Origin: Incurvaria masculella
Taxonomy: Eukaryota > Arthropoda > Insecta > Lepidoptera > Incurvariidae
Length of the DNA: 64,000 bases
Direction of reading: 5' to 3'
Assembly (NCBI GenBank): GCA_946894095.1
Contig: OX335642.1
Span: forward strand, 12,535,021 to 12,599,020
The notes beneath the pieces were generated by a model. That model saw only the letters and a program-made list of their open reading frames with translations. It was not told the origin of the DNA and searched no databases. Positions 63,341-64,000 of this stretch are shown here, piece by piece. Numbering within the stretch: position 1 is the first letter of the stretch; each line of letters begins with the position of its first letter. Made by a program: the position numbers and the translations under genes.

Positions 63341-64000
63341 GGATCCCTGCTGGACAACATATACAGCATATACTCGGCTTAAACTAACCAATTAGTTTTT
63401 CACAAAATTACGATTTCAGTTGTTTAGAGAGCAGTCGCTAAGTATCAATAATGACACTACAGAAAAAGTAAGTATTAACTAAAACTAAATTTTGGCCCGA
63501 ATGTCGATGTACTATACAAATTATGATTTATATCGAAATATAACCATGTATTGTCTGCTAGTAAAATTAAAAAGACGTCACAGCTAGTTTAAACATTGCC
63601 AGTGCATGTATAAAAAACTAGCTAAACAATGCTAATCAATAAAGTAGCATTCGTGTATTTTAAATAAAAATCATCTTGAGGGTTAATAAAAAAGTACAAC
63701 GTGCCGCTTGGACAGAGAAACGCGAGCTAAGCCGCTCCGTTGAGGCTTCATTTGGACACCCGAGAGCTTAAAAAAGCTATATTTCTTAGTCTTAGATTTC
63801 TCAGTTTGGCCAACGAGATATTTGCATTTCAATTGAATGACTTACTTGAACTTTGAATAACACCTTTGCAGAATTTAAATAAAAGTATTTATGTTGAGAG
63901 CTTTAAAATTATATTACGTTTCTGAAGCGGTTTAATGACTACCTCTATTTAAAATCGGTAGAAATATAAGTGAATATATCTAATCTTGGTACTCACAGGA
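63341..64000. other. No recognised feature
   Basis: AT-rich to the window end. Confidence 0.45.

Noticed and set aside
1..64000. CRISPR array, prophage or bacterial operon
   Set aside because: No regularly spaced repeats with unique spacers; the window has eukaryotic transposons, SINEs and intron-type splice sites throughout.

Overview
The window looks like repeat-rich nuclear DNA of a moth or butterfly. It is AT-rich and has no operon-like gene packing. It carries interspersed families that I associate with Lepidoptera: the 'ccaagtgcgagtcggactcg ... acggacggacgg ... ttagtaatagggttccg' repeat, the 'ccggctccgctcgggtc' repeat, an RTE-type 3' end, and several non-LTR retrotransposon tails. No complete, confidently named host gene is visible. 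The order-level call rests on recognition of these repeats and was not checked by a search.

Layout. 1-9.6 kb holds three nearly identical mariner elements in direct orientation: 1-735 (cut by the window edge, nonsense mutation), 5071-6350 (2-bp frameshift) and 8335-9613 (intact 341-residue transposase). Copy 1 sits inside a CR1-like retrotransposon and copy 2 at the edge of a small inverted-repeat element. 10-31 kb is a mosaic of small inverted-repeat (MITE-like) elements, decayed reverse transcriptase pieces, a possible piggyBac remnant and two possible chemoreceptor exons (19432-19642 and 22822-23019). 30-50 kb is dense in SINEs. 48-57 kb is the best candidate host-gene region: a + strand first exon with a donor (48453-48531), a - strand first exon with a signal peptide and donor (53074-53398), and two possible + strand terminal exons (54945-55135 and 56527-56718). 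55.9-56.5 kb is a hAT element with perfect 8-bp target duplications and another repeat nested inside it. 59.4-60.7 kb holds Harbinger transposase remnants. 61406-61878 is a clean solo LTR with a 4-bp target duplication.

The most interesting system is a modular SINE family, about two dozen copies and fragments on both strands. All share one 3' body. Some copies start with a tRNA-like head (Pol III type 2 A and B boxes); others start with a head derived from 5S rRNA (box A and box C, type 1 promoter). Head swapping onto one common tail is visible directly by comparing 3133-3521 with 4325-4708.

Most of the rest is intergenic or intronic sequence in which I recognise nothing; such stretches are listed. 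Exon calls are inferences from open frames, third-position GC and splice-site consensus.
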